Source: Planococcus versutus (GTDB lineage Bacteria; Bacillota; Bacilli; Bacillales_A; Planococcaceae). Taken from it: DNA of 64,000 bases. This document shows positions 38,853-51,090 of this stretch, piece by piece. The notes beneath the pieces were generated by a model that had not been told where the DNA came from, did no database searches, and saw only the letters and a program-made list of their open reading frames with translations. How positions within the stretch are numbered: position 1 is the stretch's first letter; each line of letters opens with the position of its first letter. The stretch is taken from contig NZ_CP016540.2 in the NCBI RefSeq assembly GCF_001186155.3, positions 1,342,001 to 1,406,000 on the forward strand, in the 5' to 3' direction. The position numbers were made by a program, and so were the translations under genes.

Positions 38853-39719
38853 ATGACTGGACAAGCTGTAAGTAAACGAATTTCATATTTAGGGCCGGAA
38901 GCGTCATTTACTCATCTTGCGGCAACAAAAGTGTTTCCTAATAGCACACTTGTACCTTTTACAACCATTCCTGAATGCATAGAAGCAGTGGCAGAAGGCA
39001 GCGTAGATTACGCTGTTGTGCCATTGGAAAATGCCTTAGAAGGCTCGGTTCCATTAACCGTGGATTACTTGTTTCACGAAGCACAACTGTACGTTACTGC
39101 TGAAGTGTTGTCTTCAATTCAACAGCATTTGCTCGTACATCCTGAAAATCGTGACGCGGAATCATTTGAAGCCATTTATTCGCATCCGCATGCATTGGCA
39201 CAATGCCATAAATTTCTTTACTATACATACAAAAACACGCCTCTAGAACAATATAGCTCAACAGCTGCAGCGGCTAAAATGGTTTCGGAACTTCCAGAGC
39301 GCAATATTGCCGCAATTGGAAATGAATTTTCAGCTCATAAATATGGACTGGACATTTTGCAACGCGATATTCACGATTTCCATTTTAATCACACCCGCTT
39401 TTTTGTGTTGTCAAAGTCTGATCACAAGTTGACAGATCCGTCACATGACGATCAAATCAAAACGACGTTGATGATTACGCCGCCAGATGATGACCGTTCA
39501 GGGGTTTTGCATCAAATGTTATCCGTTTTTGCATGGAGACGTTTAAACTTAAGTAAAATTGAGTCGCGTCCATTAAAAACCGGGTTAGGCGATTATTTCT
39601 TTATTGCAGATGTGTTAGCTGATGAAAATGAGACAATGATGCGTGGTGCGTTCGAAGAGCTTGCCGCTCTTGGTTGTACGGTGAAAACACTCGGATCGTA
39701 TTACACTTATAAATCCTAA
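38853..39719 (+). CDS. pheA: Prephenate dehydratase
   Basis: A 288-residue monofunctional enzyme that turns prephenate into phenylpyruvate. The N-terminus is ISYLGPEASFTHLAA, with VVPLENALEGSV and the catalytic NHTRFFVLS. The C-terminal ACT domain has RSGVLHQMLSVFAWRRLNLS and IESRP, the phenylalanine feedback site. Confidence 0.97.
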   Translation: MTGQAVSKRISYLGPEASFTHLAATKVFPNSTLVPFTTIPECIEAVAEGSVDYAVVPLENALEGSVPLTVDYLFHEAQLYVTAEVLSSIQQHLLVHPENRDAESFEAIYSHPHALAQCHKFLYYTYKNTPLEQYSSTAAAAKMVSELPERNIAAIGNEFSAHKYGLDILQRDIHDFHFNHTRFFVLSKSDHKLTDPSHDDQIKTTLMITPPDDDRSGVLHQMLSVFAWRRLNLSKIESRPLKTGLGDYFFIADVLADENETMMRGAFEELAALGCTVKTLGSYYTYKS

Positions 39720-39755
39720 AAAAGTCCCGCAGCGCTTTGGCTGTGGGACTTTTCT
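39718..39755 (+). terminator. Intrinsic terminator after pheA
   Basis: AAAAGTCCCGCAG pairs with CTGTGGGACTTTT (one mismatch) and is followed by T. Confidence 0.88.
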
Positions 39756-39831
39756 TATGAAACGTAGCTCAAAGCGTGTTATGAATAATCCATTTTAAGG
39801 TGAGTTACCGAACTCTTCTAAACTGACTACT

Positions 39832-40365
39832 TTATTCGTTGTGCTCTAGCAAATAACCGTGATCGCGCATTTCGCTTACAGCTTTTTCGAGTGTTGCGTT
39901 ATCATGAGCAGTAATGGTATGCAAATGCGTACCTTCTGTCAATTCGAGCAAATAACTAGCACCTGTATCACGGACACGTTTCATAAAGGCATCGACTTCT
40001 TCTGCAGTGGATACGTGAATACCAGCTGTTAGTTCGCCATATACAGGATGTTCAATCGATACATCTTTTACAGTGACGCCTGCTTGAACCAATAGTTTTA
40101 GTTCTTGCTCGGTGTCTTTTCCTTCGTGGCGACACGCAATGCGTCGGCTAGCAACTTCAGTGATGCGGTCTGCTAAATACAAATAGCCTTGGCTTGTCGC
40201 GATGATGGGCTCGCCTTTTGCTTTTAATAAGGTCATATCACCGACAATCACTTGGCGAGATACATTTGCCAAACCAGCTAATTCGCTACCGGTTAACGGT
40301 TTATCAGAAGTTTTTATTTTTTTTAGCAGAAATTGACGTCGCTGTTCGCCTAATAATTTTTTCAT
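39832..40365 (-). CDS. niaR: Transcription repressor NiaR (niacin-responsive, 3H domain)
   Basis: ATG 40365 after GTGAGGG gives 177 residues; a GTG at 40377 lies inside the ribosome site. The N-terminal winged helix (RRQFLLKKIKTSDKPLTGSE) is followed by a 3H domain with conserved histidines (HPVYGELTAGIHV, HLHTITAH). NiaR (YrxA/NadR) represses NAD synthesis and niacin transport genes with nicotinic acid as corepressor. In B. subtilis it also lies beside pheA and the nad genes; no nad genes are present here. Confidence 0.92.
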   Translation of the reverse strand: MKKLLGEQRRQFLLKKIKTSDKPLTGSELAGLANVSRQVIVGDMTLLKAKGEPIIATSQGYLYLADRITEVASRRIACRHEGKDTEQELKLLVQAGVTVKDVSIEHPVYGELTAGIHVSTAEEVDAFMKRVRDTGASYLLELTEGTHLHTITAHDNATLEKAVSEMRDHGYLLEHNE

Positions 40366-40407
40366 GAAATCCCTCACTTATCGACTCGTTACTGTTATCT
40401 TAACATG

Positions 40408-40419
40408 TGACGTTTGTCA
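40408..40419. promoter_or_regulatory. Small inverted repeat TGAC-N4-GTCA between niaR and ruvA
   Basis: The palindrome lies 43 bases upstream of the niaR start. TGAC/GTCA half-sites and the position would fit an autoregulatory operator. The spacing is inferred and I cannot confirm a NiaR consensus. Confidence 0.3.
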
Positions 40420-40450
40420 GTGGGATTATTTCGTTTAACACATTAGAATA

Positions 40451-40459
40451 TGCTATAAT
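40451..40459 (+). promoter_or_regulatory. Extended -10 promoter of ruvA
   Basis: TGC-TATAAT, a perfect extended -10, lies 31 bases before the ruvA ATG. Confidence 0.65.
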
Positions 40460-40489
40460 TAGTGAGTTGAATTGGAGGAGAGACTGTTT

Positions 40490-41086
40490 ATGTACGATTA
40501 CATAAAAGGCACGGTGACGCGCGTAACGCCTGAATACTTAGTAATAGAACAGCAAGGAATTGGCTGGCAAATTTTTGCGCCTAATCCGTATTCATTTGGC
40601 ACAGAAGATTTACAGGTGTTCTTGCATCACCATGTGCGAGAAGATGCGCAGTTGTTGTTCGGCTTTCCGACATTTGAGCAACGCGAATTGTTCCGTAAGC
40701 TAATTTCAGTTTCAGGCATCGGACCTAAAGGCGCGCTAGCTATTTTAGCGAGTGGACAACCCCAACACGTTATCGAAGCTATTGAACGAGAAGATGAAAC
40801 TTTTTTAGTGAAATTCCCTGGAGTTGGCAAAAAAACGGCTCGTCAAATGATTTTAGATTTAAAAGGCAAGTTAACCGAGTTTTTTGGCGATTCTTTAGGA
40901 ATCGAAGACACAACTAATTTGCTATCAAATGATCAAATAGAACTCGAAGAAGCGATGTTGGCACTTGGTGCACTTGGTTATTCAGAACGTGAAATCACAA
41001 AAGTCAAACCACAATTGCGTGATTTGGATTTAGATACAGAAGGCTTTATGAAAAAAGCGTTACAACTATTACTTAAGCAAAGTTGA
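40490..41086 (+). CDS. ruvA: Holliday junction branch migration protein RuvA
   Basis: ATG 40490 after TTGGAGGAGAG gives 198 residues; an upstream in-frame codon at 40472 lies in the ribosome site. The OB fold begins MYDYIKGTVTRVTPEYLVI. The helix-hairpin-helix pair includes VSGIGPKGALAILA and FPGVGKKTARQMILDL. The C-terminal domain III binds RuvB. It is a tetramer that clamps Holliday junctions. Confidence 0.97.
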   Translation: MYDYIKGTVTRVTPEYLVIEQQGIGWQIFAPNPYSFGTEDLQVFLHHHVREDAQLLFGFPTFEQRELFRKLISVSGIGPKGALAILASGQPQHVIEAIEREDETFLVKFPGVGKKTARQMILDLKGKLTEFFGDSLGIEDTTNLLSNDQIELEEAMLALGALGYSEREITKVKPQLRDLDLDTEGFMKKALQLLLKQS

Positions 41087-41104
41087 TGAAAGGAGGCGAA
41101 CGGC

Positions 41105-42099
41105 ATGGAAGACCGCATCATAGATGGTGAGATTTCTGAGTTTGATGATCGCTTTGAACAATCACTGCGTCCACAAACACTGTCTCAATATATCGGACAA
41201 CATACCGTCAAACACAATTTGCAAATTTTTATCGAAGCTGCAAAAATGCGCCAAGAAAGCTTAGACCATGTCTTGTTGTACGGGCCTCCTGGACTCGGGA
41301 AAACGACGTTGGCAGCTGTTATCGCTAACGAAATGGAAGTTAATGTGAAAATGACCAGTGGTCCTGCCATTGAACGTCCTGGTGATTTAGCCGCAATTGT
41401 GTCTTCGCTTGAACCTGGCGATGTGCTATTTATCGATGAAATTCATCGGTTAAACCGTGCAATCGAAGAAGTGTTGTATCCGGCAATGGAAGATTTTTGT
41501 TTGGATATCGTTGTCGGCAAAGGACCCACAGCAAGGTCGGTAAGACTGGATTTGCCACCATTTACGTTAATTGGCGCTACGACGCGAGCAGGCGCTTTAT
41601 CAGCACCTCTTCGCGACCGGTTTGGTGTGTTATCACGACTCGATTATTACGATACCGAAGCGTTGACAGAAATCGTCATTCGCTCATCAAAACTGTTCGA
41701 AGCTGACATTGATCCAAATGCCGCCGTTGAAATCGCACGTCGCTCTCGTGGCACGCCACGCATTGCGAATCGATTATTGAAACGTGTTCGTGATTATGCA
41801 CAAGTTCGTGGAACTGGCACAATTACAATGGATATGGCAGAACAAGCACTGGAAATGCTGCAAGTTGACCCGCTTGGACTTGATCACATTGATCACAAAT
41901 TATTGACGGGCATGATTGATCGTTTCCGCGGCGGACCGGTTGGACTGGATACCATCGCTGCAAGTATCGGAGAAGAGTCGACAACTATTGAAGACGTCTA
42001 CGAACCGTATTTGCTGCAAATTGGTTTTATTCAACGGACACCAAGAGGACGCACGGTTACGCAACTTGCTTATGAACACTTTAAACTGGAGATGCCTGA

Positions 42100-42103
<4 letters not shown>
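41105..42103 (+). CDS. ruvB: Holliday junction branch migration helicase RuvB
   Basis: A 332-residue AAA+ motor. Walker A is [18 protein letters not shown], Walker [14 protein letters not shown], sensor 1 [20 protein letters not shown]. The winged-helix C-terminus ends [28 protein letters not shown] precedes the start. It overlaps queA by four bases. Confidence 0.98.
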
Positions 42104-44321
<2,218 letters not shown>

Positions 44322-44363
44322 GTTTGTACGAGAATAGAGAAAGTGAAAGGGGGAAATTGAATA

Positions 44364-44639
44364 ATGGAAACGTTAATTGCGTTATCACCTTTACTATTAA
44401 TGTTCTTGCTAATGTGGTTTTTCATCATCCGTCCTGCTCAAAAGCGTCAGAAGGCAACGAAAAACATGCAGTCTGAACTAAGACGTGGCGATCGTATCGT
44501 GACAATCGGTGGCTTACACGGACTTGTGGATGCTGTAGACGATGCAACAGTTTACATCACTGTAGCTGATGGCACGCGCATGCAGTTTGAGCGTCAAGCA
44601 ATCGCACGCATACTAGATGCTGCAAAAGTGGCAATCTAA
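44364..44639 (+). CDS. yajC: Preprotein translocase subunit YajC
   Basis: A 91-residue single-span membrane protein. The N-terminal membrane segment (LIALSPLLLMFLLMWFFIIR) is followed by RPAQKRQKATKNMQSEL and a small beta domain with RGDRIVTIGGLHG. It associates with SecDF. GAAAGGGGGAAATTG precedes the ATG. Confidence 0.96.
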   Translation: METLIALSPLLLMFLLMWFFIIRPAQKRQKATKNMQSELRRGDRIVTIGGLHGLVDAVDDATVYITVADGTRMQFERQAIARILDAAKVAI

Positions 44640-44676
44640 AAAAAGCGCGCCTTCAAATGAGAAGGCGCTTTTTTAA
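44638..44676 (+). terminator. Intrinsic terminator after yajC
   Basis: AAAAAGCGC(g)CCTTC pairs with GAAGGCGCTTTTTT around AAATGA; the T run completes it. Confidence 0.92.
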
Positions 44677-44754
44677 TGAAAAAATAATGTCCTTATTCTA
44701 AAATTTCCATAATAACGTTACAATAGATTCAGCACGATAGAAAGGAGTATTTGC

Positions 44755-45063
44755 ATGGCGAGTTATCCAGAGAAATTTAGCTTGGTTTTGCCAGCGCTCG
44801 AAAGTAAATGCAGTGAATTTCACCATTTTCAATACGATACGTTTACAGAAACAGATCTTTGGGAGTTTTGTGTAAAGAAAAAATGGCGAAAAAAAGAAAT
44901 TGAGACGATGCATCTTTACGAAATGATCAACGACATCATGGATATGACGGCTTCTGATTTTTTAGCTTATCACCAAGTAGAAGCGTTAAAAAAAGCGCGG
45001 TGGAATGATGACAGCACACTCGAGAACATCGAACATCTCCTAAGACCGTCTCCGAAAAGATGA
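44755..45063 (+). CDS. comN: Post-transcriptional regulator ComN
   Basis: A 102-residue soluble protein of the ComN/YrzD family, with LWEFCVKKKWRKKEIETMHL and YEMINDIMDMTASDFLAYHQ. In B. subtilis ComN binds comE mRNA and supports competence. It has the B. subtilis position between yajC and secDF; spoVB, which follows it there, is missing. AGAAAGGAG precedes the ATG. In this genome it may act together with competence or pilus genes elsewhere. Confidence 0.88.
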   Translation: MASYPEKFSLVLPALESKCSEFHHFQYDTFTETDLWEFCVKKKWRKKEIETMHLYEMINDIMDMTASDFLAYHQVEALKKARWNDDSTLENIEHLLRPSPKR

Positions 45064-45250
45064 GCCAAGTATAGCAATTAAAATCAATAGTTCCACGTCG
45101 CATTTTTCGATTTGGATACAAACGCATGATGTTGAAAATGGATAATTGTTTTTAGAAAAAAAGCGATGCAGTGTTTCCAAAAAGCGTTTATCTTAAACAA
45201 TTTTCACAACTCTTAACAACATAGATTATCTTCAACTTATCAAGTCTAAT
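45064..45250. other. Short gap where spoVB would lie; nothing recognised
   Basis: In B. subtilis spoVB lies between comN and secDF. Here only an AT-rich non-coding stretch is seen, without a convincing reading frame or hairpin terminator. Confidence 0.6.
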
Positions 45251-45279
45251 TTGACAGCATTCAGCAGCTGTTTCATAAT
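45251..45279 (+). promoter_or_regulatory. Strong sigma-A promoter of secDF
   Basis: A perfect TTGACA (45251-45256), 17-bp spacer and CATAAT (45274-45279) lie about 40 bases before secDF. Confidence 0.85.
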
Positions 45280-45319
45280 GATAGTGCTGTGTTTTTCACG
45301 ACGAGGGGGAAAGTTACAT

Positions 45320-47596
45320 ATGAAAGCAAGAGGTCGCATTATTGCCTTTTTTTTACTGGTTATTGTACTGATAGGGATTATCGGTAGCACAAGTTTACCA
45401 ATCGCAAAAGACATTAAATTAGGATTAGATTTGCAAGGCGGTTTTGAAGTGCTTTACGAAGTGACAGCACTTGATAAAGGTCAAGAAATTACAGAAGATG
45501 TGTTAACGGATACAACAGACGCGTTAATGAACCGAATTAACGTACTCGGTGTCAGCGAGCCCGTTATCCAAATTGAAGGAGACGACCGCATACGTGTTCA
45601 ATTAGCGGGAGTCGAAGACCAAGCCTCGGCACGTGAATTATTATCGACTGAAGCAAACTTAACGTTTCGCGACGCAGAAGATAATTTATTGCTGTCGGGT
45701 AACGACTTAAAACAAGGTGGCGCAACGGGAACTTTCGATTCGAACGGGAACCCAATTGTTACGTTGGAGTTAAATGACCCAGGAAAATTTGCAGAAATTA
45801 CAGAACAAGTTTCGCAAATTCCTGCACCAAACAATGTGCTCGCGATTTGGCTTGATTTTGAAGAAGGTGTAGATTCGTTTGCTGAAGAGCGTTTAAAAGC
45901 TGATCCGAAATTTGTTTCAGCGCCAAGTGTTAGTCAACGGATTTCATCTCCTTCTGTTGAAATTTCAGGATCGTTCTCAGTAGAAGAAACACAAAATCTT
46001 GCAGGTATTTTAAACGCTGGTGCTTTACCAGTAAGCCTGGAAGAAATATACTCAACTTCTGTTGGTGCTCAGTTTGGTGAACAAGCTCTCGACCAAACCA
46101 TGGTGGCAGCAGCAGTGGGGATCGCGTTAGTATTGATCTTCATGTTAGTGTATTACCGTTTACCAGGTATGGTAGCAGTTGTTACTTTGTCAACGTATGT
46201 TTACTTAATCTTGCTAGTATTTGAATGGATAGGTGGCGTGTTAACGTTGCCAGGGATCGCAGCAATCATGCTCGGTGTCGGAATGGCAGTAGATGCCAAC
46301 ATCATCACGTATGAGCGAATTCGTGAAGAAATGCGTGTTGGCAAATCAGTCAAAGAATCGTTCAAAGTAGGCGCACGTTCTTCGTTTTCTGCTATCGTAG
46401 ATGCGAATGTAACAACTTTACTGGCAGCAATCGTGTTGTTTTACTTTGGAACAAGTTCAGTTAAAGGCTTTGCAACATTATTAATCATTTCGATTCTAGT
46501 AAGTTTCTTAACAGCCGTTTGGGGCTCGCGTTTGCTGCTCGGCTTATGGGTCCATAGCGGTGCGCTTGACAACAAGCCCGGTTTGTTTGGACTAAAGAAA
46601 TCTGTTATTCATTCAGCAGATGAAGGATTGGAAATTACCGATCTTTCAACACGCTTTGACCGCTTTGATTTTGCGCATCACCGCAATAAATTCTTTTTAG
46701 CTTCAATTATCTTGATTGTTTCAGGAATGGCTATTCTCGGCGTGTTCCGTTTGAATCTCGGCATCGACTTTTCTAGTGGTACACGCGTTGAAGTTGCTTC
46801 AGAAGCCGCTTTAACGAAAGAAGAAGTGCAAACGTTCTTAGACGGTGCTGGATTTGAAACGGACGATATTGTCATTTCGGGTGATGATTCCACTATCGGT
46901 GTAGCTCGTTTCAACGAGGAGTTTAGCCAAGAAGAGATCAATAGCTTGAAATCTGCTGCCAAAGAACAGTATGGGGCAGAGCCAAACGTTTCGACAGTGT
47001 CGGCTACGGTTGGTAAAGAACTGGCAAAAAATGCTTTATACGCATTATCGATTGCGGCGCTCGGCATTATTATTTATGTCGCTTTCCGATTTGAATGGCG
47101 CATGGGTGTGGCTTCTATTGTTGCGTTAATCCACGATGCGTTCTTTATCGTAGCCGCTTTTAGTTTACTGCGGCTTGAAGTAGACATCACGTTTATCGCA
47201 GCGGTACTGACCATCATCGGTTATTCGATTAATGACACCATCGTGACATTTGACCGAATTCGTGAAAATATGAGACGCCTGAAGAAAATCGACACGGTCG
47301 AACAATTGGAAAAAGTGGTCAATGTATCACTTCGTCAAACACTCGGTCGTTCGGTGAACACCGTATTAACAGTATTACTAGTCGTGATTGCGCTGTTAAT
47401 CTTTGGTGCACCATCGATTACAAACTTCTCAATTGCGTTATTAATCGGTTTGATTGCCGGTACGTATTCTTCCATCTTTATTGCAGCTCAGCTATGGCTA
47501 GTGTTGAAAAAAGGAGAATTGAATAAAAAAGGACCAATCGATATCGAGAAAAAAGAACAAGAATCAAAGTGGGGTTCTGATGAGCCTGTAGTTTAA
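45320..47596 (+). CDS. secDF: Fused protein translocase subunit SecDF
   Basis: ATG 45320 after GAGGGGGAAAG gives 758 residues. The SecD half (1-~440) starts with a membrane segment and DIKLGLDLQGGFEVLYEV, with a P1 domain and a six-segment RND-type core. The SecF half has LNLGIDFSSGTRVEV and a second membrane core. The fused form is typical of Bacillus relatives. It uses the proton gradient to complete protein export through SecYEG. Confidence 0.97.
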   Translation: MKARGRIIAFFLLVIVLIGIIGSTSLPIAKDIKLGLDLQGGFEVLYEVTALDKGQEITEDVLTDTTDALMNRINVLGVSEPVIQIEGDDRIRVQLAGVEDQASARELLSTEANLTFRDAEDNLLLSGNDLKQGGATGTFDSNGNPIVTLELNDPGKFAEITEQVSQIPAPNNVLAIWLDFEEGVDSFAEERLKADPKFVSAPSVSQRISSPSVEISGSFSVEETQNLAGILNAGALPVSLEEIYSTSVGAQFGEQALDQTMVAAAVGIALVLIFMLVYYRLPGMVAVVTLSTYVYLILLVFEWIGGVLTLPGIAAIMLGVGMAVDANIITYERIREEMRVGKSVKESFKVGARSSFSAIVDANVTTLLAAIVLFYFGTSSVKGFATLLIISILVSFLTAVWGSRLLLGLWVHSGALDNKPGLFGLKKSVIHSADEGLEITDLSTRFDRFDFAHHRNKFFLASIILIVSGMAILGVFRLNLGIDFSSGTRVEVASEAALTKEEVQTFLDGAGFETDDIVISGDDSTIGVARFNEEFSQEEINSLKSAAKEQYGAEPNVSTVSATVGKELAKNALYALSIAALGIIIYVAFRFEWRMGVASIVALIHDAFFIVAAFSLLRLEVDITFIAAVLTIIGYSINDTIVTFDRIRENMRRLKKIDTVEQLEKVVNVSLRQTLGRSVNTVLTVLLVVIALLIFGAPSITNFSIALLIGLIAGTYSSIFIAAQLWLVLKKGELNKKGPIDIEKKEQESKWGSDEPVV

Positions 47597-47608
47597 GTTT
47601 AAACAAGC

Positions 47609-47651
47609 AATGGAACAGGGTATAATGACAATGACCTTGTTCCATTTTTTT
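47609..47651 (+). terminator. Intrinsic terminator after secDF
   Basis: A 13-bp stem AATGGAACAGGGT/ACCTTGTTCCATT (one G-U) is followed by a T run. A TATAAT lies in its loop (47621-47626) and could act as a -10 for the next gene. Confidence 0.88.
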
Positions 47652-47671
47652 AATTTGAAGGAGGAATTGCA

Positions 47672-48073
47672 ATGAAACTACAATGGCTGCTGTTAATCGG
47701 ACTTATTTTCGCAGTAATTATTGCTGTATTTGCCGTTGTTAACGTGGATGATGTACCTGTCAACTATGTATTCGGTGAAGCTGAATGGCCGTTGATCTTG
47801 GTTATTTTAGCATCTGCATTGCTCGGATTTTTACTCAGCAGTGTGTTGGCCATTATGCGCAACTATCAACTGCAACGTAAAATTAAAACCTTGCAAAAAG
47901 AAATCGCAGTAAAAGAATCATTGATCGCGACACAACAAAATGAAATTGGTGCTTATCAAAAAGTAGGCATACAGCCAGAACCTCAAATTGTGACTAGTGA
48001 AAAACTGGTAGAAGAACCGGTAGACACCTCACTTGAGCAGCCAGAAGTTGAAACAAGAAAAGATGAATTCTGA
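47672..48073 (+). CDS. LapA/DUF1049 family membrane protein (YrvD-like)
   Basis: A 133-residue protein with two membrane segments (about 4-24 and 42-64) joined by VNVDDVPVNYVFGEAEWPL, typical of LapA/DUF1049. A coiled coil follows (~70-100) and then an acidic tail. In B. subtilis yrvD has the same place between secDF and recJ. The function is unknown in Bacillales. The start follows AAGGAGGAATT. Confidence 0.88.
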   Translation: MKLQWLLLIGLIFAVIIAVFAVVNVDDVPVNYVFGEAEWPLILVILASALLGFLLSSVLAIMRNYQLQRKIKTLQKEIAVKESLIATQQNEIGAYQKVGIQPEPQIVTSEKLVEEPVDTSLEQPEVETRKDEF

Positions 48074-48081
48074 AAAAACGG

Positions 48082-48111
48082 ACCTTTCGGGTAAGACACC
48101 GAAAGGTTTTT
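48082..48111 (+). terminator. Intrinsic terminator before recJ
   Basis: A 9-bp stem ACCTTTCGG/CCGAAAGGT with an 8-base loop is followed by TTTTT. Confidence 0.88.
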
Positions 48112-48158
48112 GTCTGTGATCGTTTACTGTATAATGAATCGATGAGGAAGTGAATACA

Positions 48159-50498
48159 ATGATTGAATCTAAAAAAAGATGGCGATTAACAACGCCAGAT
48201 GAACAACTAGTTCAAGACATCCAGAAAGAACTGAATATATCATCGGTATTAGCTAAAATTTTGGTGACGCGTGGATTAACTACGACCGAATCTGCTCGAA
48301 CATTTATGGAAATGGACGTAAAAGGATTTCATGATCCGTATTTGATGAAAGATATGAACATCGCGGTTGAACGAATTCGTACAGCAATCGACAAACAAGA
48401 AAACATTGTTGTCTATGGTGATTACGATGCAGACGGTGTTACGAGTACCACGGTTATGATGACCGTTCTAGAAGATTTAGGAGCCAAAGTGTCGTTTATG
48501 ATTCCCAATCGCTTTAAACACGGTTATGGTCCGAATACAGAGCTTTTTCAACAGGCGTTTGATAACGGTACTAAACTCATTGTGACAGTCGATAACGGCA
48601 TTTCGGGAATCGAACAAGTTGAATTTGCAAACCGTTTAGGAATGGACGTGATCATCAGTGATCACCATGACATTGGCGAACAGTTGCCGGATGCACTAGC
48701 TGTTGTTCATCCGCGTCATCCTGAAGGAAATTATCCGTTTGGTGAATTGGCGGGCGTTGGTGTAGCATTTAAAATAGCGCATGCACTTTACGAAGAACTG
48801 CCCGATCACTTGATCGAACTAACAGCCATTGGAACGGTGGCTGACTTGGTACCACTTCACGGAGAAAACCGGTTATTTGTTAAAGAAGGACTGGCAGCTT
48901 TAGTTGACTCGCCGCGTCCAGCTATTTCGGCACTGTGCGAAGTGTCGGGCATTAAACAACAAGACATTACGGAAGAAACGCTTGGCTTTATGTTTGGACC
49001 GCGTATTAATGCTATTGGCCGCTTACAAGACGCAGCTCCTGCCGTTCAGCTGTTCTTGACGGATGACTCTGTAGAAGCGCGTTCATTAGCTTCCGGACTC
49101 GATGTATTAAATAAAGAACGTCAAGCAATTGTGAAACAAATTACAGAAGAAGCGATGCAACAAGTTGAACAACGTTATCCTAACGGTGTGCCACGCGTAC
49201 TCGTTGTTGCACAAGAAGGATGGAATCCTGGTGTTGTCGGGATCGTAGCATCCAAACTAACAGAAAAATTTTATCGACCATCAATTGTTTTGTCGTTAAA
49301 TCCAGAAACGGGCAAAGCAAAAGGTTCTGCACGCAGCATTGATGGTTTTCACTTATATAATGAATTGGCTAAAAACCGTAACATTTTGCCTCATTTCGGA
49401 GGGCATCCAATGGCAGCGGGAATGACGCTTGAAGCGAATGATGTGGATGAGTTGCGCGAGCGATTGATCGAGCAAGCAGCAAATTTAACAGAAGAAGATT
49501 TACTGCCTGTTGTAGACATTGACATTCCACTTCAATTAGACGAAATCGATATTACAGCGATTGAATCGATGCGTTTGCTTGCACCATTTGGTATGGGCTT
49601 TGCCAAACCAAAGTTTTATCTAGAAGGCGTGCATGTATCATCCATTCGAAAAATTGGCGCTGCTCAAAATCACTTGAAAATGGAACTCACGCAACATGCG
49701 GCAACATTAGATGCTGTTGGTTTTGGTCTCGGTTCTGTTGGTGATGAATTAACGCCTAATGTTAAAATTGATGTTATTGGTGATTTGCAAGTGAACGAAT
49801 GGAACGGTCGGAAAAAACCTCAATTGATGGTAGAAGATGTTCGCACTGATCAATGGCAATTATTCGATATTCGTGGCATTCGTCAAGTTTCACGCTGGTC
49901 AAAACTAATCCCAAATGAACACCAAGTGTTCTTAGCGTTCAAAGAAGAAACGCCCGCTTTGTTCCAATCGTTCTTGCCAGAGAAAATTTGTACTCTCGAT
50001 CAGTTGGATAACTTGACAGAAAATGTTTATCACCTAGTCTTGTTAGACTTGCCTGAGTCAGAAGAACAATTGGCGGAAGTGTTAGGAAAGCTACAACCAA
50101 AACGAATTTACGCTCATTTTCATGCGAAAGATTCGCAGTATTTCGAGCAAATTCCAACGCGCGAACAATTTAAATGGTTGTTTGGATTTATTAAAAAACG
50201 CGGATCTTTTGACTTTACTAAAAATTGTGACGAGTTGGCGAAACATAAAGGGTGGACACGCGAATCATTATTTTTCATGCTGCAGGTGTTTTTTGAACTT
50301 GGTTTTGTTACACTTAACAATGGCATTACTGAGATTGCACAATCGCCTAGCAAACAAGATCTGTCAGAAGCGCCTATTTATAAACAACGCGAACAACAAG
50401 TGGCGCTTGAACAAAAGCTTTTGTATGCATCTTTCAAAGATTTAAAAGAGTGGTTCGATGCTAAGGTGTCTGCCAAGGAGGAAGAAATATGGATTTGA
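48159..50498 (+). CDS. recJ: Single-stranded-DNA-specific exonuclease RecJ
   Basis: ATG 48159 gives 779 residues; an in-frame GTG at 48150 lies in the GAGGAAGTG ribosome site. The DHH phosphoesterase motifs are [22 protein letters not shown] and ISDHHDIG. The DHHA1 part has [11 protein letters not shown]. An OB fold and a C-terminal Bacillus-type extension follow. It degrades single-stranded DNA 5' to 3' in repair and recombination. A TATAAT at 48130-48135 may be its -10. Confidence 0.97.
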   Translation: MIESKKRWRLTTPDEQLVQDIQKELNISSVLAKILVTRGLTTTESARTFMEMDVKGFHDPYLMKDMNIAVERIRTAIDKQENIVVYGDYDADGVTSTTVMMTVLEDLGAKVSFMIPNRFKHGYGPNTELFQQAFDNGTKLIVTVDNGISGIEQVEFANRLGMDVIISDHHDIGEQLPDALAVVHPRHPEGNYPFGELAGVGVAFKIAHALYEELPDHLIELTAIGTVADLVPLHGENRLFVKEGLAALVDSPRPAISALCEVSGIKQQDITEETLGFMFGPRINAIGRLQDAAPAVQLFLTDDSVEARSLASGLDVLNKERQAIVKQITEEAMQQVEQRYPNGVPRVLVVAQEGWNPGVVGIVASKLTEKFYRPSIVLSLNPETGKAKGSARSIDGFHLYNELAKNRNILPHFGGHPMAAGMTLEANDVDELRERLIEQAANLTEEDLLPVVDIDIPLQLDEIDITAIESMRLLAPFGMGFAKPKFYLEGVHVSSIRKIGAAQNHLKMELTQHAATLDAVGFGLGSVGDELTPNVKIDVIGDLQVNEWNGRKKPQLMVEDVRTDQWQLFDIRGIRQVSRWSKLIPNEHQVFLAFKEETPALFQSFLPEKICTLDQLDNLTENVYHLVLLDLPESEEQLAEVLGKLQPKRIYAHFHAKDSQYFEQIPTREQFKWLFGFIKKRGSFDFTKNCDELAKHKGWTRESLFFMLQVFFELGFVTLNNGITEIAQSPSKQDLSEAPIYKQREQQVALEQKLLYASFKDLKEWFDAKVSAKEEEIWI

Positions 50499-51001
50499 AA
50501 AAGTACATTACCATTGTTGAAGATTGGCCAAAACCCGGAATTCAGTTTAAAGACATCACTTCGTTGATGGACGATGGAACTGCCTATAAATACGCAACAG
50601 ATCAAATCGTTGAGTATGCAAAAACGGTTCATGCCGAAATTATTGTTGGACCTGAAGCGCGTGGATTTATCATCGGCTGTCCGGTAGCTTACGCACTTGA
50701 ACTTGGGTTTGCGCCTGTCCGTAAAGCAGGTAAATTGCCGCGTGAAGTAATCAGTGCTGAGTACGGACTTGAATATGGTACAGATGTGTTAACCATGCAC
50801 AAAGACGCAATCAAAAAAGGTCAGCGTGTCTTAATCACAGATGATTTGCTAGCAACAGGTGGCACAATTGGAGCGACGATCAAATTAGTAGAACAGCTAG
50901 GCGGAATTGTCGTTGGTTGCGCATTTTTAATTGAATTGACTTATTTGGATGGACGTAAGCATTTGAACGGCTACGATGTGGCGACATTAATGAAGTACTA
51001 A
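50489..51001 (+). CDS. apt: Adenine phosphoribosyltransferase
   Basis: A 170-residue enzyme that makes AMP from adenine and PRPP. The PRPP loop is [13 protein letters not shown]. The N-terminus [20 protein letters not shown] is typical. It overlaps recJ by ten bases; the ribosome site AAGGAGGAAG lies inside recJ. Confidence 0.98.
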   Translation: MDLKKYITIVEDWPKPGIQFKDITSLMDDGTAYKYATDQIVEYAKTVHAEIIVGPEARGFIIGCPVAYALELGFAPVRKAGKLPREVISAEYGLEYGTDVLTMHKDAIKKGQRVLITDDLLATGGTIGATIKLVEQLGGIVVGCAFLIELTYLDGRKHLNGYDVATLMKY

Positions 51002-51005
51002 AGAT

Positions 51006-51043
51006 AAATCTCTTTGCCTTTTAGGTGAAGGGATTTTTTTCTG
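51006..51043 (+). terminator. Probable terminator after apt
   Basis: AAATCTCTTTGCC pairs imperfectly with GGTGAAGGGATTT around TTTTA and a T run follows. The stem has mismatches, so the call is moderate. Confidence 0.6.
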
Positions 51044-51090
51044 TTATCAAGGGTATAATGACAGTAATGATTATAAAACGAGGTGACAGG

